A DNA stretch of 64,000 nucleotides from Maridesulfovibrio zosterae DSM 11974 (GTDB lineage: Bacteria; Desulfobacterota; Desulfovibrionia; Desulfovibrionales; Desulfovibrionaceae): positions 1 through 64,000 of the forward strand of contig NZ_KE384342.1 of assembly GCF_000425265.1 (NCBI RefSeq), written 5' to 3'. The translations under genes and the position numbers were made by a program. The first letter of the stretch is position 1. Each line of letters begins with the position of its first letter. Of the stretch, positions 52,090-61,059 are shown one piece after another. Under the pieces are notes generated by a model. That model did not search any database. It saw only the letters and a program-made list of their open reading frames with translations, and was not told where the DNA came from.

Positions 52090-52896
52090 CTAGTTACCGA
52101 GTAATTGTTGCACAGGAGGGCTTGCAGATTTCATTATTTGAAGCATTAGCACAGGTAGCCCTGCAACGTATTCGCTTACATATATGGATAAGATTGAAAA
52201 AATCATGCTTAGAAAGAAGAAACCAACCATGATTTTGAGTGGAAAGCCGAGCATAAGAACGTTCATTTGAGGAGCCATTTTACTGATAAGAGCCAGCGCA
52301 AGGTCAACAACGAAGATGGAGGCAATGATCGGAGATGCTACTTTTACTGCTAAAGTAAAAATATCTTTAGATATTAACATGATTTGTGAAGTGAGTTTTG
52401 ACGAAATAAATATTTGTCCTGGAGGAATGTACTTAAAGCTTTCAACCATAGCTGACATTAAGTACAGATGACCGTTAAGGCACAGAAAAACAAGAATCGC
52501 TGTCATGTATAAGAAGTGGGCTGTAACTGCTTCGTTTGTGCCTGTAAGTGGATCGAGTACATTCACCATTGAAAAACCCATCTGGACACCAATAAAGTTG
52601 CCTCCGGTTTGAACTGCTGAAAACATTACATTGACGGCTATTCCCATGACCAGTCCCAAGACAAGCTCACCTAAAATCATTAAAGCTATGTTATAAGGAT
52701 TCGATGGCATAAGACTTCCGTCCACGTGAATATACGGCCATATGCCTATAGTAATGACAATTGTAAGAGCTGCCTTCACTGGGTTCGGGATTGATTGCCC
52801 ACCAAAAAAAGGAAGCAGGAACAGTACTATGCTTACCCTGAACAGGGTAAGATAAAAACTCATAAGATCATTTGGATTAAAATGGAATAAATTCAT
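52090..52896 (-). CDS. fliR: flagellar export gate protein FliR
   Basis: A 268-residue, highly hydrophobic protein with about six transmembrane helices, part of the FliPQR gate. Family features are LLPFFGGQSIPNPVKAALTI, MGIAVNVMFSAVQTGGNFIGVQMGFSMVNVLDPLTG-type core (Q-GxxG-GFS), and SPIIASIFVVDLALALISKMAPQMNV. It is the first gene of this leftward cluster, with a sigma-54-type promoter just upstream. Confidence 0.96.
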   Translation of the reverse strand: MNLFHFNPNDLMSFYLTLFRVSIVLFLLPFFGGQSIPNPVKAALTIVITIGIWPYIHVDGSLMPSNPYNIALMILGELVLGLVMGIAVNVMFSAVQTGGNFIGVQMGFSMVNVLDPLTGTNEAVTAHFLYMTAILVFLCLNGHLYLMSAMVESFKYIPPGQIFISSKLTSQIMLISKDIFTLAVKVASPIIASIFVVDLALALISKMAPQMNVLMLGFPLKIMVGFFFLSMIFSILSIYVSEYVAGLPVLMLQIMKSASPPVQQLLGN

Positions 52897-52919
52897 ACTG
52901 TCCTCTTGTCCTTCTGTCT

Positions 52920-52935
52920 TGCAAAAAAAGGCCCA
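52920..52935 (-). promoter_or_regulatory. possible sigma-54 promoter of the fliR flagellar operon
   Basis: On the complement strand, TGGGCC-TTTTT-TTGCA has GG and GC at exact -24/-12 spacing, about 24 bp before the fliR ATG. The leader would be short (about 13 nt) but still contains AGAGGA. Confidence 0.5.
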
Positions 52936-53021
52936 TATACCAAACTCATTCTATCACCAAGAATAGAATAGGGCAAAGGCTGAAAAGTGAGAATTTATCT
53001 TTTCATTTATAAATAAGAATG

Positions 53022-53056
53022 AAAAAGCCCGTAAAGATTTTCCTTACGGGCTTTTT
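53022..53056. terminator. bidirectional terminator after M23 peptidase
   Basis: AAAAAGCCCGTAA pairs with TTACGGGCTTTTT over a 9-nt loop. It ends the leftward M23 gene and shields the fliR promoter region. Confidence 0.9.
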
Positions 53057-53075
53057 AACTTATTGATTTTTAAAA

Positions 53076-53981
53076 TTAATTCAAAATATATCTCATAGGG
53101 TTAACCGGTACTCCGCCGAGCCTGACTTCATAGTGAACATGCGGTCCTGTTGAGCGGCCTGTATTTCCGGTGTAGCCGATAAGTTCACCTCTGGTTACAA
53201 CCTGACCTGTTTTTACGGCCTGCTGTTTCATGTGTCCATATCGTGTAGAAAGATTAGCCCCATGACTCAGCTTAACCATCTTTCCATATCCGCCTTGAGT
53301 TCCAGAAAAAGTAACTGTTCCCTGTGCCGGGGCATATATTGGGGTTCCACGCGGACATGAAATATCGATCCCCTTGTGGTATTCACGTTTGCCCGTAAAA
53401 GGAGAACTTCTCCAACCAAATGGAGATGTTACCCACCCTTCAGCCGGCCATATAGATGGCGTCGCATCTAATGCATCCTGCTTGGAACGCATGGAGTGGA
53501 TGATTTCTTGTTGCCTAACTTCTTCTAGCTTAGCCTCAGTGCCAAGCTGGGCCAGAAAATCATGCATTTTGCGAACAAGAAGTTCTTGTCTATAAAGTGG
53601 CAGATAATTATTTGAGAAGTCTGCTTCGGTGGAGCCGCCTTTAGGTGCGACGTCCTGCACATTGCCCTGATCAAGATTGATCATTACTCGCAGTTTTGAG
53701 TCAAAATTTCTGACTCTGTCCAGGTCTTGCGAGATATTTTGCATTTTCTGGGATAACGAAAGAAGCTGTGCTTTTTGCTCTTGGACAGCCTTTTCAGAGC
53801 GAACAAGATTTTTTTCAAGCCCTGAATAATTCTCGTAGTATGTCCAAAGAAAAATATTTCCACCTGCAAGCCCGGCAATCAGTGCAAAGATGAATAAAAA
53901 TATCCATCCTCTGAACTGGAATTTACGGGCATTATCACATGGATTTTTAAATATGACTACATGGTATTTTTTTAAAAGCAT
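53076..53981 (-). CDS. M23 family membrane-anchored metallopeptidase
   Basis: A 301-residue protein with an N-terminal transmembrane anchor (WIFLFIFALIAGLAGGNIFLW, about 27-47), a coiled coil (about 55-100) and a C-terminal LytM/M23 domain. Zinc ligands are seen in HKGIDIS (HxxxD) and in GPHVHYEV (HxH); SPFGWRSSPFTGKREYH is the typical lead-in. Both ligand sets are intact, so it may be an active endopeptidase rather than only an activator. The ATG has no strong ribosome site. Confidence 0.92.
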   Translation of the reverse strand: MLLKKYHVVIFKNPCDNARKFQFRGWIFLFIFALIAGLAGGNIFLWTYYENYSGLEKNLVRSEKAVQEQKAQLLSLSQKMQNISQDLDRVRNFDSKLRVMINLDQGNVQDVAPKGGSTEADFSNNYLPLYRQELLVRKMHDFLAQLGTEAKLEEVRQQEIIHSMRSKQDALDATPSIWPAEGWVTSPFGWRSSPFTGKREYHKGIDISCPRGTPIYAPAQGTVTFSGTQGGYGKMVKLSHGANLSTRYGHMKQQAVKTGQVVTRGELIGYTGNTGRSTGPHVHYEVRLGGVPVNPMRYILN

Positions 53982-54055
53982 AATTTTTAGTAGGCCTAGT
54001 TTTCTGTGAAGTTGGTTCTATCTCCGAGTAACAGGCACATTAGTTTGTAAAATTT

Positions 54056-54805
54056 TTATGTTGTTTTTGTATTTAAGTCAAGTTGCCAGCGTCTTAAGGC
54101 ATTAAAAGTATTATTTTTGGAGCCAGGATTATTCTTCCATTCATCTTCCAGCCACTTTGAAATTTCACTGCGTTTTGTGTCATTGTTCGAAGGACATTTA
54201 TTGGCCCATATGGGAAGCTCCCATTGTCTGGCTGCAGCTTTAATATACTTTTTCTCAAGCATCAAGGTCGGTCTGATCAAGTTTAATTTTCCTTTAAAAA
54301 AAGGCTCGTTAGCCGAGAGTCCCTGTATACGTCCGTTTTGCATCATGTTCATATGAAATGTGGTGACCAGATCATCCGCAGTATGTCCTAAAGCCAGTTG
54401 TGTCAGGTTGTATTGATCGCATAACTCAAAGAGTCTTTTGCGGCGTAATCTACTGCAATAGAAGCAGGCAGATTTATTTCTGTTTTCAGGTCCATGGGCA
54501 CGTGGACCATAATCAGTAAGTTCTATATGAGAGGCCACTCCGTTTTCGTTGCACCATTTTGTAAGAGGTTTATGGCTTTCTGGCTCAAAACCTGGATTAA
54601 CATGTAAGACAATGAGTTCTATATTAAAAGGAATGATTGCTTGTCTTATAAGCATTGTCCGTATCATGACAAAACTGTCTACGCCGCCCGAAACAGCGAT
54701 ACCTATCCGCGATCCTTCTTTTATCATTTCAGTCTTTTGCATGAGCATGCCAACTGTGGAGACACATTTTTTTTGGGCATAGCTCAGTTTTCCCCATTTC
54801 GCCAT
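54056..54805 (-). CDS. TtcA-like PP-loop ATPase (tRNA thiolation family)
   Basis: A 249-residue PP-loop enzyme. The ATP-binding motif is IGIAVSGGVDSFVM, and a CxxC motif (SACFYCSRLRRKRLF) follows; ALGHTADDLVTT is the third family motif. The pattern fits TtcA, which thiolates cytidine 32 of tRNA using an iron-sulfur cluster. It is shorter than E. coli TtcA (311), and tRNA specificity is not proven. GGAG precedes the ATG. Confidence 0.85.
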   Translation of the reverse strand: MAKWGKLSYAQKKCVSTVGMLMQKTEMIKEGSRIGIAVSGGVDSFVMIRTMLIRQAIIPFNIELIVLHVNPGFEPESHKPLTKWCNENGVASHIELTDYGPRAHGPENRNKSACFYCSRLRRKRLFELCDQYNLTQLALGHTADDLVTTFHMNMMQNGRIQGLSANEPFFKGKLNLIRPTLMLEKKYIKAAARQWELPIWANKCPSNNDTKRSEISKWLEDEWKNNPGSKNNTFNALRRWQLDLNTKTT

Positions 54806-54932
54806 TTCTATTACTCCGAATCCATTTAATAAAATTGTAGAAAAAAAATTATTTTTATTTTAATTAGTGGTTGTTGCAGTTTAATATGTTTAATCTAGAC
54901 CGTTTGAATAGAGTATTCTGCCTTAAAAGTGA

Positions 54933-54961
54933 TTGACATGCAAGCTTGTAACGTTTATTTT
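54933..54961 (+). promoter_or_regulatory. sigma-70-type promoter of DUF4340-rpoZ-dnaJ-moaC run
   Basis: TTGACA (54933-54938), 17 bp, TATTTT (54956-54961), about 50 bp before the probable GTG start at 55019. Confidence 0.65.
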
Positions 54962-55018
54962 AGCAAATTGCTCCGTTGATGAATATTGTCGTGAGTCTAC
55001 TAATCCAAGGTGCTGTTT

Positions 55019-56329
55019 GTGCTAAAAAGGTTCTTTATTTTTCTGGCTCTTGTCTCCATTGTTTGCGGAGCCTTTTATTTAAGTTCCCCTGAAAAAACGG
55101 TGGAGCGCAAAAATCCTATCTGGCCTGTAGTTAATGATAATCAGGTTGACAGAGTGGATGTTTGTTTGCTGAATCAGAACTGTTTTTCTTTGGTGCGCCG
55201 TGCAGATGGGTGGAATATAGCCGAACATGGTTGGGCAAATGGGCCAATAGCGGATACTGTAAAGGTCAAAGCCTTGCTTACAGAGCTTGCTGAAGGGAAG
55301 GCTCTTAGATACCTTGGGAAAATTAGCAATAAATCTTCAGCTGAATATGGTTTTGAACTACCTCAGGTTCGTATAGCTACAGGTGGAGGGCAGGAACTCT
55401 CTATGATCATTGGAGGGGATGATCCCTCAGGTGAGGGGGTATTTGCCTTGAATTCAAAAGAAAAAGGAGATCTTTTTCTTTTGAGCCGTGATTTTGTCAA
55501 ACAGTGTGAATATCCTGCGGAGTATTATTATAATCTTTTTTTAGTTGCAGGGCGGCCTGATAAAATCTCTTCCATTTCGTTGGGCAGAAGAGGCTCTTTT
55601 TTGTGGACACTCACTCGTCATGATGGGGAGTCTTATTTTTCCTTTCCTGCGCACCTCAATGGAAAACCTGTATGCTCAAGTGAATATGATTTTTTGATGC
55701 ACTCATTGTTTGATACCCCCGCAAAGGGACTCGTATCATCCGGTTCATATGAACTTGGTGACCCCGTTTTAAATATTAAAGTTGTTTTTGATGATAAAAA
55801 GGTTGAAGAAGTTGAAGTTTTTGAGGCTAAAGGCCATGATGACTTTTATCTTGCAAATTCAACAATTCAGAATGGTAATTTTATTATTGCCAAAGAGCAT
55901 TTAAGACAACTTGATAAAAAATCTTTTCAGATGCGCCAGAGGAATATTCTTTCCGTTGAGACCGGAAAGATTGGTTCTTTGCGTGTTTTACAGGGAAATC
56001 AGACTTTCGTAGGAATGAAATCTGATAAACTCTGGATAAATTCTGTGGACAAAAAGTCGTTGCTTGGCATTGACATGTCTCTATGGCGACTTAATGAATT
56101 AAAATTCGAGGCGGAACCGGAAAGTAATCTTTCAGTAACCTCTGAAAAGGTTATGGAGCTTGAGTTAATGAATACTGAAGGCATCAAGATGAATGATGTT
56201 ACTTTTTATTCAGATCCAGAGCTACCAGCCGGACAATGCTGGCTCTCGTTTGGTAATAGCAGTTTGTATTTTCCAGTATCTAATAAATTGCTTGAAGACT
56301 TACAGGGACAGATTCCTCTCAGAAAATAA
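55019..56329 (+). CDS. DUF4340-type exported protein
   Basis: A 436-residue protein starting at GTG (55019), eight bases after AAGG, with an N-terminal signal anchor (RFFIFLALVSIVCGAFYL). Repeated beta units follow: WPVVNDNQVDRVDVCLL with GWNIAEHGWANGPIADTVKVKALLTELAEGKA, then two similar modules. This is the DUF4340 pattern (repeated substrate-like beta domains). The family often accompanies Gld-type ABC transporters, but none is present here. Periplasmic location is likely; function unknown. An upstream GTG at 55010 is in frame. Confidence 0.78.
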   Translation: MLKRFFIFLALVSIVCGAFYLSSPEKTVERKNPIWPVVNDNQVDRVDVCLLNQNCFSLVRRADGWNIAEHGWANGPIADTVKVKALLTELAEGKALRYLGKISNKSSAEYGFELPQVRIATGGGQELSMIIGGDDPSGEGVFALNSKEKGDLFLLSRDFVKQCEYPAEYYYNLFLVAGRPDKISSISLGRRGSFLWTLTRHDGESYFSFPAHLNGKPVCSSEYDFLMHSLFDTPAKGLVSSGSYELGDPVLNIKVVFDDKKVEEVEVFEAKGHDDFYLANSTIQNGNFIIAKEHLRQLDKKSFQMRQRNILSVETGKIGSLRVLQGNQTFVGMKSDKLWINSVDKKSLLGIDMSLWRLNELKFEAEPESNLSVTSEKVMELELMNTEGIKMNDVTFYSDPELPAGQCWLSFGNSSLYFPVSNKLLEDLQGQIPLRK

Positions 56330-56369
56330 CCGGAATTAATTTCGGTAAAACCATTGTGTTGGAGATAAC

Positions 56370-56591
56370 ATGGCAAGAATCACAGTTGAAGATTGTCTGG
56401 CTGAGGTTGGTAACAGATTCCTTATTGTCCAGATGGCCATTAAAAGAGTTAAGCAGTATCGTGAAGGATACTCTCCTCTTGTTGAATCCAAGAATAAAGA
56501 AATTGTAACCGCTCTTAGAGAAATTGCCGCATGCAAAGTTCTCCCAGAGGATTACCACACAGCTTCCGGCAAGAAACCCGGCACTGAATAA
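56370..56591 (+). CDS. rpoZ: RNA polymerase omega subunit
   Basis: A 73-residue omega subunit that assists assembly of RNA polymerase and forms part of a ppGpp site. It begins [29 protein letters not shown], the conserved block, followed by [23 protein letters not shown] precedes the ATG. It is 3 bp before dnaJ, a tight pair. Confidence 0.93.
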   Translation: MARITVEDCLAEVGNRFLIVQMAIKRVKQYREGYSPLVESKNKEIVTALREIAACKVLPEDYHTASGKKPGTE

Positions 56592-56594
56592 GTC

Positions 56595-57704
56595 ATGACA
56601 AAACGTTGCTATTATGAAGTTTTAAGCGTTTCTAAAGACGCTCAGGAAGGGGAAATTAAAAGAGCATATCGTAAACTTGCTTTTGAATATCACCCTGACC
56701 GTAACCCTGGCGATGATGAAGCGGAATCAAAATTCAAGGAAGCTGCAGAAGCTTATGAAGTGCTGCGCGACCCTGAAAAGAGAAGCCGTTATGACCGTTT
56801 TGGTCATGACGGAATGAATGGTGGTTTTAACGGGTTCCAGTCTTCAGACGATATCTTCGGTGCTTTCGGAGATATTTTTGGAGATATTTTCGGTTTCGGA
56901 CAGGGGCGTGGCGGCAGTCGTATGCAAGCCGGCTCCGATCTCCGATACAACCTTAATGTATCTTTTAGGGATGCTGCGAAGGGAACTGAAGTTGAACTCA
57001 ATATTCCTGTAACCGACACTTGTGATGAGTGTAATGGAAGTGGTTCTGCCCCGGGAACTTCTCCTGAGACATGTTCTCATTGTGGAGGCCGTGGATCTGT
57101 TGAACAGACACAGGGCTTTTTCCGTATTTCCGTTCCTTGTCCATCCTGTAATGGTCGTGGAAAGGTTATTACAAATCCTTGTCCAAGTTGCCGTGGTGCC
57201 GGTTATGTTCGTAAACAGAAAGATCTGAACGTACGTATTCCTGCCGGAGTGGACAATGGTTCACGCCTGCGCCTTCGTGGTGAAGGTGAAGCCGGAGTAA
57301 ATGGTGGTCCTCACGGTGATCTATACGTGGTCATTACCGTTGAACCTGATAAGGTCTTCAAAAGACAGGGACAGGATCTCTTTTTGTCGATTGAAGTAAG
57401 CTTTGTGCAGGCTGCTCTTGGACACAAGATGGAAATACCCACCCTTGATGAACCTGTTGAAATGGATATTCCCAAAGGGACTCAGAGCGGAGAAGTTTTT
57501 CAGCTCAGAGGGCTTGGTCTTCCATATTTAGGAAGTTCACATAAGGGGGACTTGCTGGTCGAAGTAAGGGTTAAAACTCCTACCAGACTAAGCGGTAAGC
57601 AGGAAGAACTTCTCAGAGAGTTCGAAGCTCTTGATGAAGAGAAGCCCATGAAAAAAGTTAAAAAGCTTTTCAAGAAAGCAAAAGATAAAGTGATGGGTGA
57701 TTAA
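56595..57704 (+). CDS. dnaJ: chaperone DnaJ (Hsp40)
   Basis: A 369-residue type I J-protein that delivers clients to DnaK and stimulates its ATPase. The J domain has [10 protein letters not shown] with the essential HPD. A Gly/Phe-rich segment ([16 protein letters not shown]) follows, then four CxxCxGxG zinc motifs ([32 protein letters not shown]) and two C-terminal substrate domains. The moaC frame starts immediately after. Unlike many bacteria, dnaJ is not beside dnaK here, which lies 5.4 kb downstream. Confidence 0.98.
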   Translation: MTKRCYYEVLSVSKDAQEGEIKRAYRKLAFEYHPDRNPGDDEAESKFKEAAEAYEVLRDPEKRSRYDRFGHDGMNGGFNGFQSSDDIFGAFGDIFGDIFGFGQGRGGSRMQAGSDLRYNLNVSFRDAAKGTEVELNIPVTDTCDECNGSGSAPGTSPETCSHCGGRGSVEQTQGFFRISVPCPSCNGRGKVITNPCPSCRGAGYVRKQKDLNVRIPAGVDNGSRLRLRGEGEAGVNGGPHGDLYVVITVEPDKVFKRQGQDLFLSIEVSFVQAALGHKMEIPTLDEPVEMDIPKGTQSGEVFQLRGLGLPYLGSSHKGDLLVEVRVKTPTRLSGKQEELLREFEALDEEKPMKKVKKLFKKAKDKVMGD

Positions 57705-57705
57705 A

Positions 57706-58182
57706 ATGAGCGAGTTTTCCCATATTGATGCTAGCGGAAATGCCGTTATGGTGGATGTATCTTCTAAAATGGACACAGTCCGCAAAGCAATTGCCAAAGG
57801 AAAAGTTCTTCTTAATGAGAAGACTTTTAAAATGTTGCAGCAACAGGCTTTGCCTAAAGGTGATGCTTTTGCTGCAGCTAAACTTGCAGGCATTATGGGA
57901 GCAAAAGAAACTCATAGACTTATACCCTTATGTCATCCACTTGCACTCAGCTATGTAGATGTACGTTTTTCAATTGATGAGTCTAATTTCACTATTGAAG
58001 TAGAAGCAGAAGCCCGCACAACCGGTAAAACCGGTGTCGAAATGGAAGCTCTTATTGCTGTTCAGATAGCGGCTGCAACCATTTACGATATGTGTAAGGC
58101 TGTACAGAAAGACGTAATCATTTCTGATTGCCGGCTTGTATATAAAGAAGGCGGTAAATCAGGTATATTCAAGGCTGAATAA
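57706..58182 (+). CDS. moaC: cyclic pyranopterin monophosphate synthase
   Basis: This 158-residue enzyme performs the second step of molybdenum cofactor synthesis, converting the MoaA product to cPMP. Family motifs are VDVSSKMDTVRKAIAKG, AAKLAGIMGAKETHRLIPLCHPL and RTTGKTGVEMEALIAVQIAAATIYDMCKAVQKD. The ATG at 57706 follows GGGTGA; an in-frame GTG at 57697 would overlap dnaJ. It lies 1 bp after dnaJ, so is probably co-transcribed. Confidence 0.96.
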   Translation: MSEFSHIDASGNAVMVDVSSKMDTVRKAIAKGKVLLNEKTFKMLQQQALPKGDAFAAAKLAGIMGAKETHRLIPLCHPLALSYVDVRFSIDESNFTIEVEAEARTTGKTGVEMEALIAVQIAAATIYDMCKAVQKDVIISDCRLVYKEGGKSGIFKAE

Positions 58183-58256
58183 ATCGGCCATGGCAAGTCT
58201 GTAAAAGGGTGCTGTGTTTTATAATATAAGATATTTATAGTCTTTATATTGAAATA

Positions 58257-58300
58257 AGAAATCCTCCTCTTACTTAATATTAAGTAAGAGGAGGATTTCT
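58257..58300. terminator. 44-nt perfect palindrome between moaC and feoB
   Basis: Two 22-nt arms meet with no loop base: AGAAATCCTCCTCTTACTTA plus AT, and the exact complement. It lies between convergent genes, so bidirectional termination is the simplest reading, though T-tracts are interrupted (TTTCT). Confidence 0.7.
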
Positions 58301-58347
58301 ATTATTGAGGCTATTTAACAATTATTGGGAAGGGTGAATAAACTCAG

Positions 58348-60528
58348 CTAACACAAAAGTGTGCCTACCTGATAAATAATAACTGACAAACCAAAGCCGA
58401 ATCCAAGTGACCCAAAGACAGAGAACAGTCCCCACTTCCAGTTGGTCTCTCTGATAATTACAGCAACGGTAACCATACACGGTACATAAACCATCAAAAA
58501 GACGAACACTGACCATATTACAGGTGTAGTCCATGCCTTGTCAGCAGCAATTTTTTCACTGAGAGAAAGTGCATTGTCCGGGTCTTCATCTCCTAAGGAG
58601 TAGGCTGTAGACATAGTGGATACAAAGACTTCTTTAGCAGCAAATGCACCTATAAAGGCGATATTCGCCTGCCATGGAAATCCTGCAATATTTGTTACTG
58701 GTGAGATAGCGTCACTGAGTTGACCTGCATATGAATTTTTAAGTGCAGCTTCTCCTTGATTGTAGCTGATCTGACTCAGGGCTTTATCAAGTTTAATTTG
58801 TTTTTCCTGATTAGTGCCAACCCAGCTTTCGCTTTCATGGATAATCTGGGTACGCTGAGTATCATATGTCGCAATACGATCATTAGGAAGTTGTGGGAAA
58901 GTCATAAGAGCCCACATAAGAACGGAAATTGCCAGAATTACAGTGCCTGCTTTTTTGATATACTGCCAGACTCTATCCCAAGTGTGTATTGCTATACCGT
59001 GCAGTGTGGGAATACGGTAGGGGGGGAGTTCCATAACAAAAGGAGTGGATTCGCCACGTAAAGCTGTCCAACGCAGCAGACGTCCGACACACAGTGCGAG
59101 AAGCCACGATAGCAGTACTAGAAAAAACATCACGGTAGTTGCGTTCTCTGGATAGAATGCTCCTACAAGCATAAGGTATGCTGTTGTTTTGGCTCCGCAA
59201 ATCATAAATGGAGCTGTAAGAATTGTGGCAATACGTTCTTTGGGACTGCGTAGGGTTCGGCAGGTCATAACGCCCGGAACAGCGCATCCTCCGGGAAGTC
59301 CACCGGACATAATGAATGGCATGATTGACATACCGTGCAGTCCGAACATTCTGAACACACGATCAACCATATATGATACACGTGCCATATAGCCTAGGTC
59401 TTCAAGGAAAACGAGCATGGCGAACATTATAAGAATGAGCGGAGTAAAGCCCATTACAGCACCAACTCCGTCAATTACTCCTGAAACAAGCATTGATTTG
59501 AGGAGACCGTCAGGCAAAATTGCAGCGATGGTATCGGAAAGCCAGCCAAAACCGTTTTCTACCCACCCCTGTGGTATAGCTCCAATGTTAAAGGTTATGT
59601 AAAACATAGCGTACATAACTGAAAACATGATAAGCGGGCCAAGAAATTTATGAGTCAGCACAAGATCTATCTTATCAGAAAAATCAAAGCGCAGATTGTC
59701 TTCTCGGCTTATAACACCCTGTTTAAGAATGGAGTTAATAAAACCGTACCTGTAATCTGCAAGAACTGCTTCCGGATAGGTATTTAATGTTTTCTGAATA
59801 TGTGCAGAAACTTCTGCTACTTTTTTTACAAGTTGAGCAGCAAGAGGGCCGGCTTTGCTGCCGTTTTTCATCACAATTTCGTCTTCTTCAAGATATTTTA
59901 CAGCAAGCCAGTGCGGATCATACCTGTCTGTCATGAATTCGGCTTTTTTAATCATAGCCGTCATTTCATCAATGACCGGATCTAGGTCATGCCCATAGGA
60001 AATGTTAACCGGAGTCCATTTTCCTTGGGTCTCGTCAACGACTTTCTTAACTGATGCCATAAGTTCATCTTTACCAACACCCTTACGGGCAACACATTCC
60101 ACAACGGGAACGCCCATGAGCTCGGAAAGTTTATGTGAATCAATGCGGATACCTTTCTTACGCACTTCATCCATCATGTTAAGGCCAAGTACAACAGGTA
60201 CACCTATTTCCATAAACTGGATTGCAAGATAAAGTGATCTTTCAAGAGACGTTGCATCAAGCATGTTGATGACTACATCTGGCTTTTCATCAACAATGAC
60301 GTCACGGGCTACAACTTCTTCCATTGAATAAGAAGTAAGCGAATAGGTTCCGGGAAGGTCTACTAAATTTGCGCAGAACTCTGTTGAACAATACCTTCCC
60401 TCAGTACGGTCAACAGTTATTCCCGGATAGTTACCGACTCGTGCGGTAGATCCCGTCAGGGCATTAAACATAGTGCTTTTACCACAGTTTGGCTGCCCTG
60501 ATACGGCTACAAAATATTCTTTGCTCAC
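58348..60528 (-). CDS. feoB: ferrous iron transporter FeoB
   Basis: This 726-residue inner-membrane protein imports Fe(II). The N-terminal G domain has GQPNCGKSTMFNALTG (G1), DLPGTYSL (G3) and LNMMDEV (G4), followed by a GDI-like helical part. The membrane half has two Gate-type cores, including SGGLPGGCAVPGVMTCRTLRS and GAFAAKEVFVSTMSTAYSLG. The C-terminus spans PVIWSVFVFLMVYVPCMVTVAVI. The start is GTG (60528) after AGAGGA; it is 3 bp after feoA. Confidence 0.97.
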   Translation of the reverse strand: MSKEYFVAVSGQPNCGKSTMFNALTGSTARVGNYPGITVDRTEGRYCSTEFCANLVDLPGTYSLTSYSMEEVVARDVIVDEKPDVVINMLDATSLERSLYLAIQFMEIGVPVVLGLNMMDEVRKKGIRIDSHKLSELMGVPVVECVARKGVGKDELMASVKKVVDETQGKWTPVNISYGHDLDPVIDEMTAMIKKAEFMTDRYDPHWLAVKYLEEDEIVMKNGSKAGPLAAQLVKKVAEVSAHIQKTLNTYPEAVLADYRYGFINSILKQGVISREDNLRFDFSDKIDLVLTHKFLGPLIMFSVMYAMFYITFNIGAIPQGWVENGFGWLSDTIAAILPDGLLKSMLVSGVIDGVGAVMGFTPLILIMFAMLVFLEDLGYMARVSYMVDRVFRMFGLHGMSIMPFIMSGGLPGGCAVPGVMTCRTLRSPKERIATILTAPFMICGAKTTAYLMLVGAFYPENATTVMFFLVLLSWLLALCVGRLLRWTALRGESTPFVMELPPYRIPTLHGIAIHTWDRVWQYIKKAGTVILAISVLMWALMTFPQLPNDRIATYDTQRTQIIHESESWVGTNQEKQIKLDKALSQISYNQGEAALKNSYAGQLSDAISPVTNIAGFPWQANIAFIGAFAAKEVFVSTMSTAYSLGDEDPDNALSLSEKIAADKAWTTPVIWSVFVFLMVYVPCMVTVAVIIRETNWKWGLFSVFGSLGFGFGLSVIIYQVGTLLC

Positions 60529-60531
60529 GAA

Positions 60532-60765
60532 CTAATCCTCTGGAGTTACAGTAATGAAATCCGCTTCATTATTACGAAGTGTGAGGGTAAAACCTTTCAT
60601 GCGCAATGCAACAGGATCTTTAAGCGGTGCACGACCTACCACCATGAATTCAGTTCCGGGGACAAGCCCCATATCCCTGATTCTGCGACCAAGTTCTCCG
60701 CTTGCGTTAACAGCAACTACGACGCCTTTTTGGTCTTTTTTCATGGATCTAAGCGTTACAGGCAT
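60532..60765 (-). CDS. feoA: ferrous iron transport accessory protein FeoA
   Basis: A 77-residue SH3-like protein with GRRIRDMGLVPGTEFMVVGRAPLKDPVALRMKGFTLTLRNNEA, the FeoA signature. It supports FeoB, possibly by acting on its G domain. GAGGG precedes the ATG. First gene of the feo operon, downstream of inverted repeats that may bind an iron regulator. Confidence 0.95.
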   Translation of the reverse strand: MPVTLRSMKKDQKGVVVAVNASGELGRRIRDMGLVPGTEFMVVGRAPLKDPVALRMKGFTLTLRNNEADFITVTPED

Positions 60766-60794
60766 TGACTTCCCTCATGTATTAATTCTTGATT

Positions 60795-60889
60795 TTGAAT
60801 AGCATTATCAACAACAGTCAGTCCGCTTCTGATTGTTGTGCGGTACTTTGTTTAGCTCGGCTAGTGATTGAAAGTCAATCTCAGATTGA
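60795..60889 (-). promoter_or_regulatory. possible iron-responsive operators and promoter of feoAB
   Basis: TTGAATAGCATTATCAA (60795-60811) is a Fur-box-like imperfect palindrome 30 bp before feoA. Further up, half-sites alternate as GATTGA-AAG-TCAATC-TCA-GATTGA (60866-60889). On the feo strand, TTGACT lies within this repeat, with TAAACA 18 bp downstream, so a bound protein would cover the -35 box. The regulator's identity is inferred. Confidence 0.45.
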
Positions 60890-61059
60890 GCTTATTTTTC
60901 AGCCAATTATATAGAAATCATAAATGTAGACCTTTTTAGTGTAATTTTATTCGCTTTAAACATGATATTATACTTTTTTATTAGTGGATAACTAGAGCAG
61001 TAACCTTTACAATCGTTAATCAGCAATCCTGCTTATACAATGTCTTAATTATATATTTT

